Assembly (NCBI GenBank): GCA_050247435.1
Contig: JBFWUF010000019.1
Coordinates: 60,498-124,497 of the forward strand
Direction of reading: 5' to 3'
DNA length: 64,000 nt
Source: JAJVID01 sp050247435
GTDB taxonomy: Bacteria > Acidobacteriota > Blastocatellia > RBC074
Positions 18,421 to 29,649 of the stretch are shown here, piece by piece; within the stretch, counting starts at the first letter, position 1, and each line of letters begins with the position of its first letter. The notes below the pieces were generated by a model that did not search any database, was not told where the DNA came from, and saw only the letters and a list, made by a program, of their open reading frames with translations. A program made the position numbers and the translations under genes.

Positions 18421-19776
18421 CTATTTTGCGCGTTGCTGCTCCAGCTTGGCTAAACGTGCGCGAATTTCACTGATTGTCTGGTCATCTCGGCGGGATTCTT
18501 CTTCGATGAATTTGAGCAGTCGCTGGTAGGCTGCGATGGCTTGCTGCCGCTGCCCACTCTGTTCGTAATTGCGCGCCGTGTTGAGCAGCGCGTTGTATTT
18601 CACCCCGTCCGGGTTGACGATGTAAAAAACGATGTTGGCCGCACGCAGGATCACAACCTCTCGCGCTTTCACGTCTTGCACGGCGCGGCCCTGATGGCGT
18701 TTCAACTCGAATAGCACGTCGTCAATCTGAGTTTGTCCGGCGCCGTTCCCCGGCGTTTTGATCACGGCTTCGCGCACAGTGGTCAACACTCGATGCCATT
18801 CCATCGGCTCGTCTTTGTCGAAAACCGGTTCTGGAGATTTTTCAATCTTACCAGGCGTGTTGGCGATTTCGGCGACGACTTTGGTCAATGCGGCGGCGTG
18901 CTTTTCGAGCGCGGCGTAATTGATCCGGTTCGGCATGTCGTCTTTTGAATGATAGGCGTAATGCACGCCGTTAGTGATGGTGATCGTCGGCGTTTGTTTC
19001 AGAGTGAAGAGGAAATGCTCGCCGCCCGGCCACCGCATCACGTCGCGTCCAATCAGCGCAAAATGGGCCAACGCCAGATGCGCCTCGCCGCGTTTATGCT
19101 TGCTGACGGCCTCGCGCAATTGAGGCGAAGTTTCAGAGCCGATCACGTATAGCGTTTCGTACAACTGTTCTGACATCCCACCGCCGAAGCCGCTCAGGTT
19201 GATCATCGCCGCCGTCTTTTCCAGCGGGACGATTGGATGCTCGGCGTAATAATTCGCTCCGGCATTGTGTTGCTCTCCGCCGTCGAAAGCGATGAAAAGC
19301 GCACTGCGTTGCGGCGGATTTTTCGCCAGCGTCCGAGCGATTTCGATCATGACTGCAACGCCTGCCGCATTGTCCATCGCTCCGGCAAAGTTATTGCCGA
19401 AAGCGTCGTAATGCGCGCCGACGATGACGTATTCATTTTTGCGCGCAGCGTCACGGCCTTCGATCACGCCGACAATGTTTTGCCCGCCACTGGCGATTGA
19501 TTGGAATAAATCGCTACGTCCGGCAGGAGCTTTCAATCCAGCGTCGCGGAACAGGCTGGCGATGTATTCTGCCGCCTTGCGTCCGCCTTCGGTTTTGTAA
19601 GCGCGACCGTTGAATTCCGGTGAGGTGAGCTTTCGTGTGACTGCTTCCATTCGCTGATGATCCGGGCCTGCGATTTGAAGGCGTCCATAAGCGCGCTCGG
19701 TGAGCGCGGCAAAGCATAACGCGCTAAAAAACAATGCTGCCAACTTGAAAGCTTTTTGATCACGCTTGCTGAGCAT
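18421..19776 (-). CDS. M28 family zinc aminopeptidase-like protein with C-terminal helical extension
   Basis: The 451-residue protein has an N-terminal hydrophobic segment (about 12-26) and an M28 core. Zinc-site motifs are GAHYD (His122), AMDNAAG (Asp135), AFDGGEQ (Glu168) and late YHSKDDMPNRI. The usual GEE pair reads GGE here, so the general base Glu position should be checked by alignment. After the peptidase comes a ~100-residue TPR-like tail (NTARNYEQSGQRQQAIAAYQRLL). It should remove N-terminal amino acids from peptides outside the cytoplasm. It starts 8 bases after the methyltransferase gene ends, probably by chance rather than function. Confidence 0.85.
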   Translation of the reverse strand: MLSKRDQKAFKLAALFFSALCFAALTERAYGRLQIAGPDHQRMEAVTRKLTSPEFNGRAYKTEGGRKAAEYIASLFRDAGLKAPAGRSDLFQSIASGGQNIVGVIEGRDAARKNEYVIVGAHYDAFGNNFAGAMDNAAGVAVMIEIARTLAKNPPQRSALFIAFDGGEQHNAGANYYAEHPIVPLEKTAAMINLSGFGGGMSEQLYETLYVIGSETSPQLREAVSKHKRGEAHLALAHFALIGRDVMRWPGGEHFLFTLKQTPTITITNGVHYAYHSKDDMPNRINYAALEKHAAALTKVVAEIANTPGKIEKSPEPVFDKDEPMEWHRVLTTVREAVIKTPGNGAGQTQIDDVLFELKRHQGRAVQDVKAREVVILRAANIVFYIVNPDGVKYNALLNTARNYEQSGQRQQAIAAYQRLLKFIEEESRRDDQTISEIRARLAKLEQQRAK

Positions 19777-19784
19777 AGTTGATA

Positions 19785-21317
19785 TTAACGAGAAAACAGG
19801 GGAGCTTGATTTGATATTGGGGCCAAACCCATCTCGGCGACTATATGATCTGGAATTGGCAACCTTTCGAGCGCTCGCGGCTCGACTTTGATTGCGCCCG
19901 CGCCGTATGACTTGCCGACGAGCGCGAGATTTCTGACCGTGTCGGGATGTTGCAACGCCCGCCAGAGCTTGGCGATGAAATCAGCGTCCTCACGATGTGG
20001 GTAAACGCAGAGGAAACCTGTAAGCGGCATAACTCCCGCCAGATTGCGAATGAATCGCGCGTTGCGGCGGCCCAGATAAGCGAACAGGAACGGAGGGGCT
20101 TTCCGCGTTTCCATCTTGTACCAGGGGCTGCGCGTGGCGATCAAAGGCCGCTGGTCGAGTCCGGCGTCGCGGCCCTGTTGCAGATAGCCGCGCACCGCAT
20201 CGGAAAAATCATCAAGCTCCCTGCCGTCCGGGGCGAAAAGCAAAGTCGGTCTACCTGCGGCTTCCAGTTGTCGCAGCGTATCCTGCGTGATTTCCTCCGC
20301 GGGCACATCACGTGTGCGCCCGATTGCAGGCAGAAGCATTTCCGAGGGAATCTCCAACTCGGTTGCCTGTTGGCGCGTGAGGAAGAAAAACTCGTTCGCT
20401 CCGGTGGCGATGCCGCGCATCACTCTGGCGAAGTCAGCCAGAACGATTCCAGCATTCGATTGTTCGGCAGGCGGGCGCGACAAACCTGAATTCAATCCTT
20501 CTGACAGATCGCGACGGTGAATCGTCAGCGCGGCGCCTGAAAACTGATCGAATCCGGTCTCAATCCATTCTCTCAGAGCCTCGCCGCCGGCCTGATGGCA
20601 TTGCGCCCACTGGAATTGCGATTCCGGCTTTGAATTGCGAATCAGGAAGATAACCGGATTGGTATCCACGTTGGGAAACGGCGAAGCCTCAGGCGTAAAG
20701 CTGACAACAGCGTCAAGGCAATAACGGCTCGTGATCCACCGCCAGAGCGTCCGTGCGAAGACGCCTTCGCAAGTATCAGCAGGCATGATGAACGCCAGTC
20801 GCCCGCCGTCCGAAAGTAGTTGCAGCGCGCGCAGCAAAAAATAGATGTGCAAGCCCGCTCGCCCATCCAAAGCCTCTCCGATCAACTCCACGCTCAACGC
20901 GCGCAATGATTTTTTGGTTGAGGACGAAAGGCGGTGGTGGCGAATGTAGGGCGGGTTGGCGACGATTGCCGGGAAGCGTTTGGCTGGCGGCCGAAGAACA
21001 AAATCGCCTATCACGACCTGCGCCAGATTGTCCGCTGACAAACCGTTGCTGGCCGCCTGCCGCAAGGCGTCCCGATCCAACTCGGTGCCCAAGAGATTTA
21101 TCTTACGGCCTTGTTTTTGGGCGACCTCTTTCGCCGCGATAAAAAAGGCCCCAGCCCCGACCGCCGGATCAAAGATGCTCTCGCCGCCATCGGCGAGGCA
21201 ATAAGCGACCATCGCCTCAGCCACCCATTGCGGCGTCCAGAACTGGCCCTTCTCACGCAACGCCTCTCGACCGGCCCAGTCTGACGGTAGTTTTTGTCGC
21301 CGTATGTGTTGTGTCAT
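19785..21317 (-). CDS. Solitary TaqI-like N6-adenine DNA methyltransferase
   Basis: A 510-residue gamma-type adenine methyltransferase. Visible are GQFWTP (24-29), SAM motif I FDPAVGAGAF (49-58), TELD (motif II) and the catalytic NPPY (121-124). The C-terminal half carries the TaqI-type recognition domain, with PLTGFLCVYP and LVGKSYGAGAIKVEPRALERLPIP at the end. No restriction nuclease gene adjoins it: upstream is a small zinc ribbon gene and downstream an M28 peptidase. It may be an orphan methyltransferase for gene regulation or a residue of a lost restriction system. Confidence 0.85.
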   Translation of the reverse strand: MTQHIRRQKLPSDWAGREALREKGQFWTPQWVAEAMVAYCLADGGESIFDPAVGAGAFFIAAKEVAQKQGRKINLLGTELDRDALRQAASNGLSADNLAQVVIGDFVLRPPAKRFPAIVANPPYIRHHRLSSSTKKSLRALSVELIGEALDGRAGLHIYFLLRALQLLSDGGRLAFIMPADTCEGVFARTLWRWITSRYCLDAVVSFTPEASPFPNVDTNPVIFLIRNSKPESQFQWAQCHQAGGEALREWIETGFDQFSGAALTIHRRDLSEGLNSGLSRPPAEQSNAGIVLADFARVMRGIATGANEFFFLTRQQATELEIPSEMLLPAIGRTRDVPAEEITQDTLRQLEAAGRPTLLFAPDGRELDDFSDAVRGYLQQGRDAGLDQRPLIATRSPWYKMETRKAPPFLFAYLGRRNARFIRNLAGVMPLTGFLCVYPHREDADFIAKLWRALQHPDTVRNLALVGKSYGAGAIKVEPRALERLPIPDHIVAEMGLAPISNQAPLFSR

Positions 21318-21395
21318 CCGTTTCGATGTAGTGCTCGAAGACGCAGACTATCTGGTCAAACAAGTTCATCAATCCTCAAACTCCATTGGTCTGTT

Positions 21396-21599
21396 TTATT
21401 TTTTGAGCCATTCAGGTTCTATGCTCTCTCCGCACTCGTAGCAGATGTAATGATCAGTCACCGCATCGAGCAACCGGACGTAGGTCAGATTGCCATTCAC
21501 CAAGTGCGACTCGAAATCCATGATCTCGATGAAGAGCGCGCTATTGTCGCACTCAGGGCAGCGAAGCTTCGCTGCAGGTTTTTGGGATAGGGTGTTCAT
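21396..21599 (-). CDS. Small zinc ribbon protein
   Basis: A 67-residue protein with two zinc knuckles, CPEC near residue 19 and CYEC near residue 53, separated by a short acidic segment. The pattern is that of a CxxC-CxxC zinc ribbon. The ATG at 21599 is preferred; a GTG nine codons upstream is possible. It lies 78 bases upstream of the methyltransferase gene on the same strand. No function known. Confidence 0.6.
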   Translation of the reverse strand: MNTLSQKPAAKLRCPECDNSALFIEIMDFESHLVNGNLTYVRLLDAVTDHYICYECGESIEPEWLKK

Positions 21600-21660
21600 G
21601 GAAGTCTGCCTATTCGTGTGGCCCACGCCAGCGCCGAAAGATTGATCGTTAAGCGAGGGA

Positions 21661-22239
21661 TTATTCTTCAGAGAAGAGGACTTTGGCGTAAATGTCTTTC
21701 AATTCCAACCGGCAATTGATTGTCGTCAACTTGAGGCCCTGATCCAGCCCCTCGACTTTTGTGTAGAGCCAACTCCCGCTCGGCTGGCGGACGAACTGTT
21801 CGATGACAGGTTCGTCCTGCGCGATCAGGATGTATTCGCGGAACGACTCAATCTGCTGATACCACTGAAACTTCTTGCCTCGGTCGTAAGCGGCTGTTGA
21901 TGGCGACAAAACTTCTGTGATGAAGAGCGGGTTGATCAGGACGCCGGATTCACGCTCGTCATACTCCGGATTGGCGCAAACGACGGAAACATCGGGATAG
22001 AAGAATTTCCGTGAATCAGGGACGCGCACTTTCATGTCGCTGTTGAAGACCAGACAGGGGCTATCCCTTAGTTGGTTACTGATTTGATTGTGCGCATTCC
22101 CGGAGATCAAACTGTGCGGCGGGCTACCGCCAGCCATTGCGTACATCACGCCGTCAATGTATTCGCTTTTGTACTCTGCTTCGCGTTCGATCTGAAGGTA
22201 TTCTTCAGGCGTGATATTGAAATTGGGATTTGCGGCCAT
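21661..22239 (-). CDS. Uma2 family (DUF820) putative endonuclease
   Basis: A 192-residue Uma2 protein. The family hallmarks are visible: ITPEEYLQIEREAEYKSEYIDG, NAHNQISNQL, the PD at YPDVSVV and a late strand with LINPLFITEVLSPSTAAYDRG, where PD...E form the restriction-like active site. GAGGAGG just before the ATG at 22239 fixes the start. It follows clpA by 10 bases and is probably read from the same transcript. Uma2 genes are common in accessory DNA and have no settled role. Confidence 0.9.
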   Translation of the reverse strand: MAANPNFNITPEEYLQIEREAEYKSEYIDGVMYAMAGGSPPHSLISGNAHNQISNQLRDSPCLVFNSDMKVRVPDSRKFFYPDVSVVCANPEYDERESGVLINPLFITEVLSPSTAAYDRGKKFQWYQQIESFREYILIAQDEPVIEQFVRQPSGSWLYTKVEGLDQGLKLTTINCRLELKDIYAKVLFSEE

Positions 22240-22249
22240 CACTGCCTCC

Positions 22250-24511
<2,262 letters not shown>

Positions 24512-24525
24512 AACAGTCAGTGGTT

Positions 24526-24591
24526 GGTGGTTGGTGGTTGATGGTTGGTGGTGATTAACAACCGGTCACCAACCATCAACCACCAACCACC
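24526..24591. repeat. Perfect 25-base inverted repeat between clpS and clpA
   Basis: Arms 24526-24550 and 24567-24591 are exact reverse complements of 25 bases with a 16-base loop. The sequence is built of GGTTGGTGG-type units and can fold into a strong hairpin in mRNA of either strand. Related units flank the small gene at 42959-43447. It may partly terminate transcription after clpS or protect the upstream message; there is no T-run on the clpS-clpA strand. Confidence 0.85.
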
Positions 24592-24595
24592 GATT

Positions 24596-24910
24596 TCATT
24601 CCTCTTCCATCGTGCAAAGCAACGGGTATTCATATTCCTGCGCCAGCCGCGCGACTTTCGCTGTCTTGGTTTCGGCGATCTCATGAGTGTAGACGCCAGC
24701 AACGCCAACGCCCTGATTATGAACCTGAAGCATAATACGGATCGCGCTAACCTCGGAATGGTTGAAGACATCAATCAGCACGTACACGACAAATTCCATT
24801 GTCGTATAGTTGTCGTTGTGGAGCAGCACTTTGTAGAGCGGAGGCTTCTTGAGCTTCTGCTTACTTTCGGTTTGCACCGCTTCGTCGTGTTGTGGGTCGT
24901 AAATCGGCAT
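24596..24910 (-). CDS. clpS: ATP-dependent Clp protease adaptor ClpS
   Basis: A 104-residue ClpS. The core contains YKVLLHNDNYTTMEFVV, where the Asn-Asp pair binds N-terminal residues, then IMLQVHNQGVGVAGVY with the conserved His of the N-degron pocket, and AETKTAKVARLAQEYEYPLLCTMEEE at the C-terminus. The first 25 residues are a charged flexible tail that in known ClpS enters the ClpA pore. ClpS delivers proteins with destabilising N-terminal residues to ClpAP. It is upstream of clpA on the same strand. Confidence 0.97.
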   Translation of the reverse strand: MPIYDPQHDEAVQTESKQKLKKPPLYKVLLHNDNYTTMEFVVYVLIDVFNHSEVSAIRIMLQVHNQGVGVAGVYTHEIAETKTAKVARLAQEYEYPLLCTMEEE

Positions 24911-25023
24911 AGCGCAAACACAGAAGCGAGACGGCCACGGCCATCTCGCCCGAAAATGCTAACACAAACCTGGGAGAGCACGCACCCTGTCCCCCCCCCT
25001 TAGCTTCGTCAAAGACAATTGAA

Positions 25024-25053
25024 TTGGCAAGGATTGTGTCTTTCGGTTAGTAT
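25024..25053 (+). promoter_or_regulatory. Possible sigma-70-like promoter of hfq
   Basis: TTGGCA (25024-25029) and TAGTAT (25048-25053) are separated by 18 bases, about 80 bases before the hfq start. It is the best match to a housekeeping promoter in the clpS-hfq divergent gap, which also contains a run of Cs (near 24992). The match is moderate and untested. Confidence 0.35.
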
Positions 25054-25134
25054 TACCGCGTTCGGCACCGTCGGACTGTTTGAACAAAAATACAAACAAA
25101 CAAAAAATCAAAAGAGAGAGAGGCGATTCGGGAA

Positions 25135-25488
25135 ATGGAAAACGCAGCACAAAGCTCACAAAACGTACAGGACAGTTTTTTGAATACCTTGCGCCGCGAC
25201 CGCATCAACGTGACAATCTACCTGATGGGCGGCGTGAAACTGACGGGCAAGATCAAAAGCTTCGATAAATTCTCGCTGGTGCTCGAGTCGGGCAATCTGG
25301 AGCAATTGATCTTCAAGCATGCGATCTCGACGATCTCAGTGCCGCGAGGCGCCGTTCACCACCCGCGCCCCGAAGGCATGCAGTATCAACAGCATCCGCA
25401 GGCGCAGACGGCCCAGACGCCGACTCCTGCCGTTCCTTCTGCGGGCGGCGGCTCGTCATCCGCCACTTCTGGCACTTCTGGCAGTTAA
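25135..25488 (+). CDS. hfq: RNA chaperone Hfq
   Basis: The 117-residue protein has the Sm fold: helix with QDSFLNTLRRDRINVTIYL, Sm1 strands KLTGKIKSFDKFSLVLES and Sm2 motif IFKHAISTI (in place of YKHAI). Residues from about 75 onward are a Gln/Pro/Ser/Gly-rich tail (ending in SSATSGTSGS), longer than in many Hfq proteins and probably disordered. Hfq hexamers pair small RNAs with mRNAs. GAGAGG precedes the ATG. Tmk and holB follow on the same strand after 125 bases. Confidence 0.95.
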   Translation: MENAAQSSQNVQDSFLNTLRRDRINVTIYLMGGVKLTGKIKSFDKFSLVLESGNLEQLIFKHAISTISVPRGAVHHPRPEGMQYQQHPQAQTAQTPTPAVPSAGGGSSSATSGTSGS

Positions 25489-25613
25489 CCGGCCGGCAGT
25501 TAGTCGGTAAGATAATTTCCAGCGAAACAACTACTGAGAGCTTCAGTCATACGTCGCAGCGCCTGGCTGAAGCTCTTGTTGCGTATAGTCGGCGATTTGA
25601 AGAGTGATAGATA

Positions 25614-26258
25614 ATGACGCGCGGGAAACTGATCACATTCGAAGGGATTGATGGCTGCGGAAAGAGCACGCAGATGGGGCTGCTCGAACAATATCTGTCG
25701 GAGCGTGGCTTCACTGTCATTTCGACGCGTGAGCCTGGCGGAACGCAGTTGGGTAAGAAGATTCGATCAGCGCTGCTCGATGGGGGAAAAGGCTCGGTTG
25801 AGCCTCTGGCGGAATTGTTGCTATACGCCGCTGATCGCGCGCATCACGTGCGCCGTGTGATTGCGCCTGCCCTCGACGAAGGCAAAGTGGTTTTGAGCGA
25901 TCGGTATTACGACGCGACCACGGTCTATCAGGGCTACGCGCGCGGGTTCGATCTAACGCTCGTCAATCAGTTGAATGATCTTGCGACCGGCGGATTGAAA
26001 CCCGATCTCACGCTGGTTTTCGATCTGGATGTTGAGACCGGCCTGAGGAGGACGCGGAAACGCGGGGACGCGACGGAAGGGGCGGCGCAGCCGGATAGAC
26101 TGGATCAGGAGCCGACAGAGTTTCACGAGAGCGTGCGCAATGCCTATCTGGAGATCGCTGCGCGTGAGCCTCATCGCTTTCGCATCATTCCCGCCGGAGG
26201 TTCAGTCGAAGAGACGTTTGAACTGATGATTAAAGAGATTCAGGGCCTGCTCAACTGA
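25614..26258 (+). CDS. tmk: Thymidylate kinase
   Basis: A 214-residue dTMP kinase. The P-loop reads GIDGCGKSTQ (about 10-19), the DR motif is LSDRYYDATTVYQGYARG, and a LID-like Arg-rich segment follows VFDLDVETGLRRTRKRG. It phosphorylates dTMP to dTDP with ATP for DNA synthesis. The holB gene starts 9 bases after its stop, the usual tmk-holB pairing in bacteria, so they are one unit. Confidence 0.97.
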   Translation: MTRGKLITFEGIDGCGKSTQMGLLEQYLSERGFTVISTREPGGTQLGKKIRSALLDGGKGSVEPLAELLLYAADRAHHVRRVIAPALDEGKVVLSDRYYDATTVYQGYARGFDLTLVNQLNDLATGGLKPDLTLVFDLDVETGLRRTRKRGDATEGAAQPDRLDQEPTEFHESVRNAYLEIAAREPHRFRIIPAGGSVEETFELMIKEIQGLLN

Positions 26259-26267
26259 CGCCAGTCT

Positions 26268-27284
26268 ATGTCACTTGCAAAACTCATCGGCAACCAGCGC
26301 AACAAGGAAATCCTTCAGCGATTGCTCGCTCGCGGGCGCGTCAATTCGACTCTGATTTTCGCGGGGCCAGACGGTGTGGGCAAACGCCAGTTCGCACTTG
26401 CCTTTGCTAAAGCCGCGAACTGTCAGACGGCTTCCGCTAGCGCTTATGCCACGGACAGTTGCGATGAATGTTCCGTGTGCCGCCGGATAGATGCGGGAGT
26501 TTACGGCGACGTGACGGTCATACGGCCTGACGGTCAGTTCATCAAGATTGCCCAGACGCGAGAGATTGCTGAAGAGGTCTACTTTCGCCCGCGAGAAGGC
26601 CGCCAGCGATTTTTCATCATTGATGAGGCAGACAGGCTGCGCGAAGAAGCCGCTAACTCACTGCTCAAAACTTTAGAGGAGCCTCCGCCGACTTCAACCA
26701 TCATTCTCCTGACCGCCCGCCCCGACGCGTTGTTGCTGACGATCCGTTCGCGCGCGCAGCGGTTGAATTTCGCCCCGCTGTCGGTCGCTGAGATGGAAAA
26801 GTATCTGGCCGAGACCTTTCCGCGACCCGTGCCCGATATGGCGTTGTTGGCCCGCGTCACCGACGGGCGCATCGGCCAGGCAACCGCGTTCGACCTTTCG
26901 GTCTATCGCCAAGAGCGGCGGACGTTGATGGAACTGCTCGAACTGCTGGCGGGAGGGGAGAATCGCTTCCGATTGCTGAAAGCGGCAGAGTACCTGGGCA
27001 AAAAGGAGCGCGAGAATTTTGAGAAAGACCTGACTCTGATGGCTTCTCTGCTGCGCGACCTGTTCATGATCGCTGCGGGTCGAAGCGGCGACTCCATTAT
27101 CAACATCGACGCGGTTGACCGCCTGACGCCTCTTGCGCAAAAGGTTGGCTTGCGGCGGGTAGTCCTCTGGGTTGAAAAGTTTGACGAGTTGCGTACAAGA
27201 CTGCGAATAAACATTAACCGCCAAGTCGCCACTGAAGCGGCGTTACTTGCTCTGGGCGAATCATCACACGGCCGGCCTAACTAG
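26268..27284 (+). CDS. holB: DNA polymerase III subunit delta prime
   Basis: The 338-residue protein is a clamp-loader AAA+ subunit. It has FAGPDGVGKRQ as a P-loop with Arg in place of Ser/Thr, a four-Cys zinc module (CQTA...CDECSVC), DEADRLREEAANSLLKTLEEPP and the TARPDALLLTIRSRAQ sensor region. The modified P-loop agrees with the non-hydrolytic role of delta prime. Its TAG stop (27282-27284) falls at the edge of an IS insertion, but the same stop exists in the rebuilt pre-insertion sequence, so the protein is intact. Confidence 0.93.
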   Translation: MSLAKLIGNQRNKEILQRLLARGRVNSTLIFAGPDGVGKRQFALAFAKAANCQTASASAYATDSCDECSVCRRIDAGVYGDVTVIRPDGQFIKIAQTREIAEEVYFRPREGRQRFFIIDEADRLREEAANSLLKTLEEPPPTSTIILLTARPDALLLTIRSRAQRLNFAPLSVAEMEKYLAETFPRPVPDMALLARVTDGRIGQATAFDLSVYRQERRTLMELLELLAGGENRFRLLKAAEYLGKKERENFEKDLTLMASLLRDLFMIAAGRSGDSIINIDAVDRLTPLAQKVGLRRVVLWVEKFDELRTRLRININRQVATEAALLALGESSHGRPN

Positions 27285-28290
27285 TGGAGCCTTTCAAAAG
27301 TGATCCACCCAGCTAAACTGTCAGTGGCCGCCCTTTGCATGTCCATTTGAACGGTTTCGCGAGCGTTCTGTTGAAGTATTCGATGAACTCCAGAATTCTC
27401 TGGCGCAGTTCATCCGTTGATTTGAACGATGCGCGTTTGAGTAAAGGCCGTACCAGAATACTGAACCACATCTCGACCTGGTTGAGCCAGGAACAATGCT
27501 TTGGCGTGAAGACAAACCGGATGCGATGTTTGGCGTCGGCAAGAAACTCTGCACGACTGCTCATTGATTTCAAGATTCCGGATTTGGCTTTCTCGCCCAG
27601 ATCGGAGGTCTCGCCGATTGCTTTGGCAACCCATCGCACGAGTGATTCCGACTGATGGGTGTTGAATTGATCAGTGATGAAGATCCATTGATCTGAAGGC
27701 GCAGTGGCAACTGTCTGTGCGATATGAGCCACAAAGTCTGGCTCCGTGCGAGTCGCGCCAATGCCCGGCGCAATCTGTTTTCCGGTTGCGACTTCGAAAT
27801 TTGCCGTCAGGCATTGCGTGCCATGGCAAATGTATTCGTATTCTTGTCGTTCGCTCCATCCGGGCTGACCTCTCACGCCTGGTTGCATAGGTTTGGTTGG
27901 CGCGGCGCGTTAGAGAGCCTGAATGCCGGTCTTCTCATCGGCGCTCACCAGATGAATGCCTTGCGCGTGCAGTTGCTGGGCCTATTCGTAGAGGTCGCAG
28001 ATTGTTTTGACCTGCACGCCAAATTCTTCTGTGTTGCGGTCAGGCGTGTTGAGCCAGTATTCAGTCCGGTTCGGTTTGACCGCGACCTAATTAAAGAAAA
28101 CGCCCGGCACTCGACCCCGAGATGCTCTCGGCGATTTTGCGTTTGATGACTTCATCTGCCAACTCGGCGGGCGTCCAGCGACTGATCGGACGCTCGCTGT
28201 CGCCTGGCTCTTTGCACGAGACGGCAACGATCCGAACAATCTGTTCGGTAGTGAAGGTCGGCGGGGCTCCACTGCGTGGCAGATCACTTA

Positions 28291-29291
28291 TAGCGATTTT
28301 TTCAGTTGCGTGCGCCCTGGTAGACGCAGTGGCTAAACCAACCTAGGATGTCTTGCCTGGTGATGGAAGAAAAAGCTTCTTCCAGAGCATCCAAAAGATC
28401 TTCGAGCGTCCGTGGTTTGAGAGAGCGCAAAACGCTTTTGACCTTTGACCAGCAGTTTTCTATCGGGTTGAAGTCCGGCAAGTACGGCGGCGGAAAACAA
28501 CCCACGCCACACCCGCTTCAATCGCTTCTTCAATCTCATCGGCTTTATGAATCTGGCAGTTATCGAAAAAGACGATTTCGCCGCGTTTCAAAGTCGGAGC
28601 GAGCATTTCTTGAACGAAGAAAATCATCGTTTCGCTGTCAATCGCGCCGGGGACGCTCAAGGCAGTACGCATCCCCATCAGGCCCACGGCGCCGATGGTC
28701 GAAAGGTTCCCTTTGTGATCTCCAGGAATTTCCTCGACCACCCGTTCTCCAGGCGCGGCGCGCGCATAAAGCCGCGTCATCGCCAAATGAGAACCCATCT
28801 CATCAACGAACACACTGGGTGGGATCCACTTTGCCGCTCAAGCGGCGGAACTGCTTCCCCTGTTTTTCGTCGCGTTCCGGGGCGAATAAACTCTTTTTTT
28901 CGCGGCAAGCCGAGTTCCTGCAAGGCGCGACAGATCGTCGCCTGGCTGACGGAGACCCCGCGCTTGTCGACGAGCGCTTGTTGTAGCTCGACCAGCGAAG
29001 CGTCTGGTTGTGCGGCAATGTGCTCACGTAAGACCGTGTGCCCCGGTTCTTTGAGCGAAGGTTCTGGGCCCACCGCCATGACGTGGCGCCAGATCGTCTC
29101 CTGCGCGGTGCAATCGCAGCATCTTTTTGACAAAGGTCACGCCGACGTTAAACAATCTGGCAATTTCGGGAATCGAATGCTCTCCTTGTTCAACAGCGGC
29201 AACAACACGGACTCTCAATTCTTGCGCTTGCGGGGTAAGGTTGCATGATGAACACAATATTCTTCTGGTCGCACTCATTTACAAGTTGCTA
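28291..29291 (-). mobile_element. Inner IS630-type insertion sequence
   Basis: This 1,001-base element starts TAGCGATTTTTTCAG and ends, on the reverse strand, TAGCAACTTGTAAATG, forming imperfect terminal inverted repeats with a shared TAGC tip and GTGCG further in. A TA pair lies directly outside both ends (28289-28290 and 29292-29293). Removing the element and one TA restores the outer transposase frame as LVLAGLSDLPRSGAPP, which proves the insertion point. Its own transposase is also degraded. Confidence 0.9.
28302..29278 (-). pseudogene. Transposase of the inner IS630-type element, frameshifted
   Basis: Pieces of one DDE transposase lie in three frames. An N-terminal HTH (TPQAQELRVRVVAAVEQG) starts near 29278. 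A linker follows (SLVELQQALVDKRGVSVSQ). The catalytic core is at 28460-28813 with Asp in VFVDEMGSH and Asp in FFDNCQIHKADE. The C-terminal part at 28302-28505 has the Glu in DFNPIENCWSKVKS. At least three frame changes (near 29050, 28850 and 28500) separate the parts. The DFNPIE form of the last motif differs from the outer element, so they belong to different IS630 subgroups. Confidence 0.85.
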
Positions 29292-29649
29292 TAAGCCAGC
29301 AAGTACCAGGGCACGCAAGTCTTCATAGCTGATCTCGGAGGATTCAGCGCTGGTCAGTTTCGGAGTCAATTCGATCCAACGCCCGCGCCAATAGCGGACT
29401 GTTCCTCGATCCAGCTTTTGCGTACGGGTCAAGTGGTGATTGCCGGCTCTGTCTGCCATCGCCAGAATCAACGTGGCGCGAACAACAAGACGATATTCCG
29501 TACTGCGTTGCCGGGCTATTTCTTCAACGATCTTCCGAACTCTTGCGGAGAGTTCGATTTTCAGGGCGGTTTGATGCGGCATCTGTTGCTCCTGATGAAA
29601 GATGAATTCAGGCCGCGATTTTACCATTCAAAATTTGGGTGGAGAACTT

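Larger units (their letters stand above)
27313..29582 (-). pseudogene. IS630-type transposase, broken by an inner IS, a frameshift and stops
   Basis: The N-terminal part (29289-29582) holds the helix-turn-helix region starting MPHQTALKIELSARV. It stops at the inner element and resumes at about 28288 as SDLPRSGAPPTFT. Downstream there is a frame change near 28095 and two in-frame stops near 27997 and 27916. Catalytic residues are all recognisable: Asp in SADEKTGIQ, Asp in ITDQFNTHQS and Glu in NQVEMWFS. The last part (27313-27888) is open and ends GRPLTV. No functional protein can be made. Confidence 0.88.
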
